Assembly (NCBI GenBank): GCA_027353395.1
Contig: DAIEHU010000131.1
Coordinates: 1 to 7,424, forward strand
DNA from: Desulfobacteraceae bacterium
GTDB taxonomy: Bacteria; Desulfobacterota; Desulfobacteria; Desulfobacterales; Desulfosalsimonadaceae
Direction of reading: 5' to 3'
DNA: 7,424 nucleotides
Shown: piece after piece, positions 5,947-7,424 of the stretch
How the letters are laid out: each line of letters starts with the position of its first letter
How positions within the stretch are numbered: the first letter of the stretch is position 1
Translations under genes and position numbers: made by a program
Notes under the pieces: model-generated
What the model was told of the DNA's origin: nothing
Databases searched by the model: none
The model's input: only the letters and a program-made list of their open reading frames with translations

Positions 5947-7424
5947 GGTGGATGTCAGGGCATATATCACCAGCTTCTGCATCATTTTTTCCTTGGCTGA
6001 ACCCGGTTTGTCCAGATTTAACCGTTCCAGATACGGTTTCGCCTTTTCCGGAACCGTTCGAATGGTCATTGCCTTGCCCAGGCTGGACACTTTGGACATT
6101 CCTTCAGTCATCTGCGCTTTCAGCCATTTCAAGGATTTGCCGATCACCAGCTCTTCCGGCGTAAAATCCGTGCCAAAGGGGAACGGTTCAAACAGCCCTT
6201 TTGCCTTAAACGGCGCGATATCCTCTTCCAGGCGCTGGGGATAATTGTTCTTGAACTGGTCCGGAATGATATAAGATGCCGGGATTTTTCGGGATTTTTT
6301 GGCCTGCTCCAGCAATTCCTCCTGGAAACGGGAATCTGTTATATTGAGAAGCTGGGCGATGTTTTCCTTGTCCGTTTTGCCGCGCAAGTCCGCAATCCCG
6401 TATTCCGTGATCACAAAATCCCGCAAATGTCTCGGGATCGTGATATGCCCGTAATTATACACAATATTGGAGGCAGCCGATTTCCCTGCGCCGCGCACCC
6501 CTTTGCACATCAATATGGATCGGGCATCAGGAAGGGCGTGGGCCTGAGACACGAAATTATACTGGCCGCCGACCCCGCTGACGACCTGGCCATTTTCCAG
6601 GCCGTCCGAAACCACCGCACCGGAAAGGGTCACCATCAGACAGGCGTTGACAAACCGGCCCCGCCGCCGCTGCTGCACTTTCAGCGCTTCACTGTAGTAT
6701 GGATTGTTGCCATACAATTGATTGACGTTTAAGACGCTGGTCATATAAATCTTCTGGCGTTCTTCCTCGCTCATGTCGTTGAGCATCTGGTATAGGCCTT
6801 CCGGCCCCAGAAAAAAACCGCCGTGAATTAAAATGGCTTTTTTCAAAGTGGTTCCAAGACAGTGCGCGGCCACGTCATTCATATTTTTGACATCGGTGAT
6901 ATCGGCTGAAATTTCGGTTTTTCCGGTTTTAATGACGCCCTTATCAAATGTCAGCCCCTCCCTGAAAATGCCGTATTCGGTCAAAAAGTCAAAATCCTGA
7001 CGGGTTAGCACCGGTTTGACCGCACCGGCCGCAAGCAGATGCTCAAGGGTTTTCGGGGTCACTTTTTCCGTGATTTTCTTTTCATTGACCAGCCGCTGAA
7101 TATGGACGTTATTGTAGGTTTTCCGCTTCACCACGCCGCAATTGAGCAGATGCAGGTAGCCATCCACCAGCATTTCCGTGGAGCCGGTGATGCCTTCTTC
7201 AAAAGGGGCGATGCCGCCGATGCGGTCAATCACATTACCGAATTTTGAAAGAATGCCGGTATCGTTTAAAAACCGCCGGTATTCCGCATTTTGCGTATGG
7301 CGCATGCGAAGGCCGTAGCACAGGGCGTCACCCAGGGAGCCGATGCCGATCTGAAGGGTGCCGTTATCCTTGATAAGGGTGCTGGCATACATGCCGATCA
7401 TGTAATCCGGCGTGGTGATGGACA
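5935..7424 (-). CDS. Acetyl-CoA hydrolase/transferase family protein, long form, N-terminus outside the window
   Basis: This family moves CoA between acetyl-CoA and carboxylic acids such as succinate or propionate through a glutamyl-CoA intermediate, or hydrolyses acetyl-CoA. The frame is open to the right edge: SITTPDY precedes the first visible Met (7399-7401), so that Met is internal. Numbering from it, GTLQIGIGSLGDA (14-26) is the conserved glycine-rich block that lies near the middle of related CoA-transferases, so roughly 200 residues are probably missing. GSTEMLVDG (73-81) matches the family's (H/S)xEMxxDG motif, making E76 the likely catalytic glutamate. SGVGGQYNFV (275-284) and ITEYGIADLRGK (331-342) are the C-terminal domain signatures. 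After about residue 385 there is a roughly 100-residue tail (PFPFGTDFTPEE at 406-417) seen in the long-form enzymes. It is the upstream member of a same-strand pair with the PEP carboxykinase-like gene. The CoA acceptor cannot be told from sequence. Confidence 0.88.
   Translation of the reverse strand, partial: SITTPDYMIGMYASTLIKDNGTLQIGIGSLGDALCYGLRMRHTQNAEYRRFLNDTGILSKFGNVIDRIGGIAPFEEGITGSTEMLVDGYLHLLNCGVVKRKTYNNVHIQRLVNEKKITEKVTPKTLEHLLAAGAVKPVLTRQDFDFLTEYGIFREGLTFDKGVIKTGKTEISADITDVKNMNDVAAHCLGTTLKKAILIHGGFFLGPEGLYQMLNDMSEEERQKIYMTSVLNVNQLYGNNPYYSEALKVQQRRRGRFVNACLMVTLSGAVVSDGLENGQVVSGVGGQYNFVSQAHALPDARSILMCKGVRGAGKSAASNIVYNYGHITIPRHLRDFVITEYGIADLRGKTDKENIAQLLNITDSRFQEELLEQAKKSRKIPASYIIPDQFKNNYPQRLEEDIAPFKAKGLFEPFPFGTDFTPEELVIGKSLKWLKAQMTEGMSKVSSLGKAMTIRTVPEKAKPYLERLNLDKPGSAKEKMMQKLVIYALTSTKSI

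Noticed and set aside
6388..6986. Repeated TEYGI motif in the acetyl-CoA hydrolase/transferase (residues 141-145 and 332-336)
   Set aside because: Only the second copy continues as the family signature; flanking sequence does not align, so an internal duplication is not supported.

Overview
The window looks like chromosomal DNA from an anaerobic Desulfobacterota-type bacterium (Desulfobacterales-like). That is an inference from the style of the PilM, the REC-GAF-HD-GYP regulator and the long-form acetyl-CoA hydrolase/transferase. No rRNA or other taxonomic marker is present. I see no mobile element, CRISPR array, tRNA or phage gene.

Layout. Positions 1-548 (minus strand) hold the N-terminal half of pilM, the actin-like type IV pilus assembly ATPase. 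It is broken by an in-frame TAA at 33-35, after which recognisable PilM-like sequence resumes in the same frame. Upstream of it, 553-795 (minus) is a possible 80-residue membrane-anchored protein. A good sigma70-type promoter at 895-923 (minus) could drive both. Positions 1046-2632 (minus) encode a REC-GAF-HD-GYP cyclic-di-GMP phosphodiesterase. A 292-bp divergent gap separates it from a plus-strand diaminopimelate decarboxylase-family gene (2925-4187). That gene runs convergently into a minus-strand block with an 11-bp perfect hairpin between the two stop codons. The block is an acetyl-CoA hydrolase/transferase (5935 to beyond the right edge) followed by a PEP carboxykinase-family gene (4228-5865).

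How the genes work together. The left third couples a c-di-GMP-degrading response regulator to a pilus locus, a common regulatory theme for surface motility. The decarboxylase would make lysine from meso-diaminopimelate. The acetyl-CoA transferase and PEP carboxykinase-like genes would at first sight suggest acetate/acetyl-CoA metabolism and gluconeogenesis.

The most unusual item is the PEP carboxykinase homologue. Compared with E. coli PckA as I remember its sequence, it keeps the nucleotide-side residues (P-loop Lys and Thr, the first Asp of the GDD motif, and Arg333). It has lost the oxaloacetate-binding Arg65, all three Mn2+ ligands (Lys213, His232, Asp269) and Lys288. It is probably not a working PEP carboxykinase and may be a pseudoenzyme or a kinase with a new substrate.
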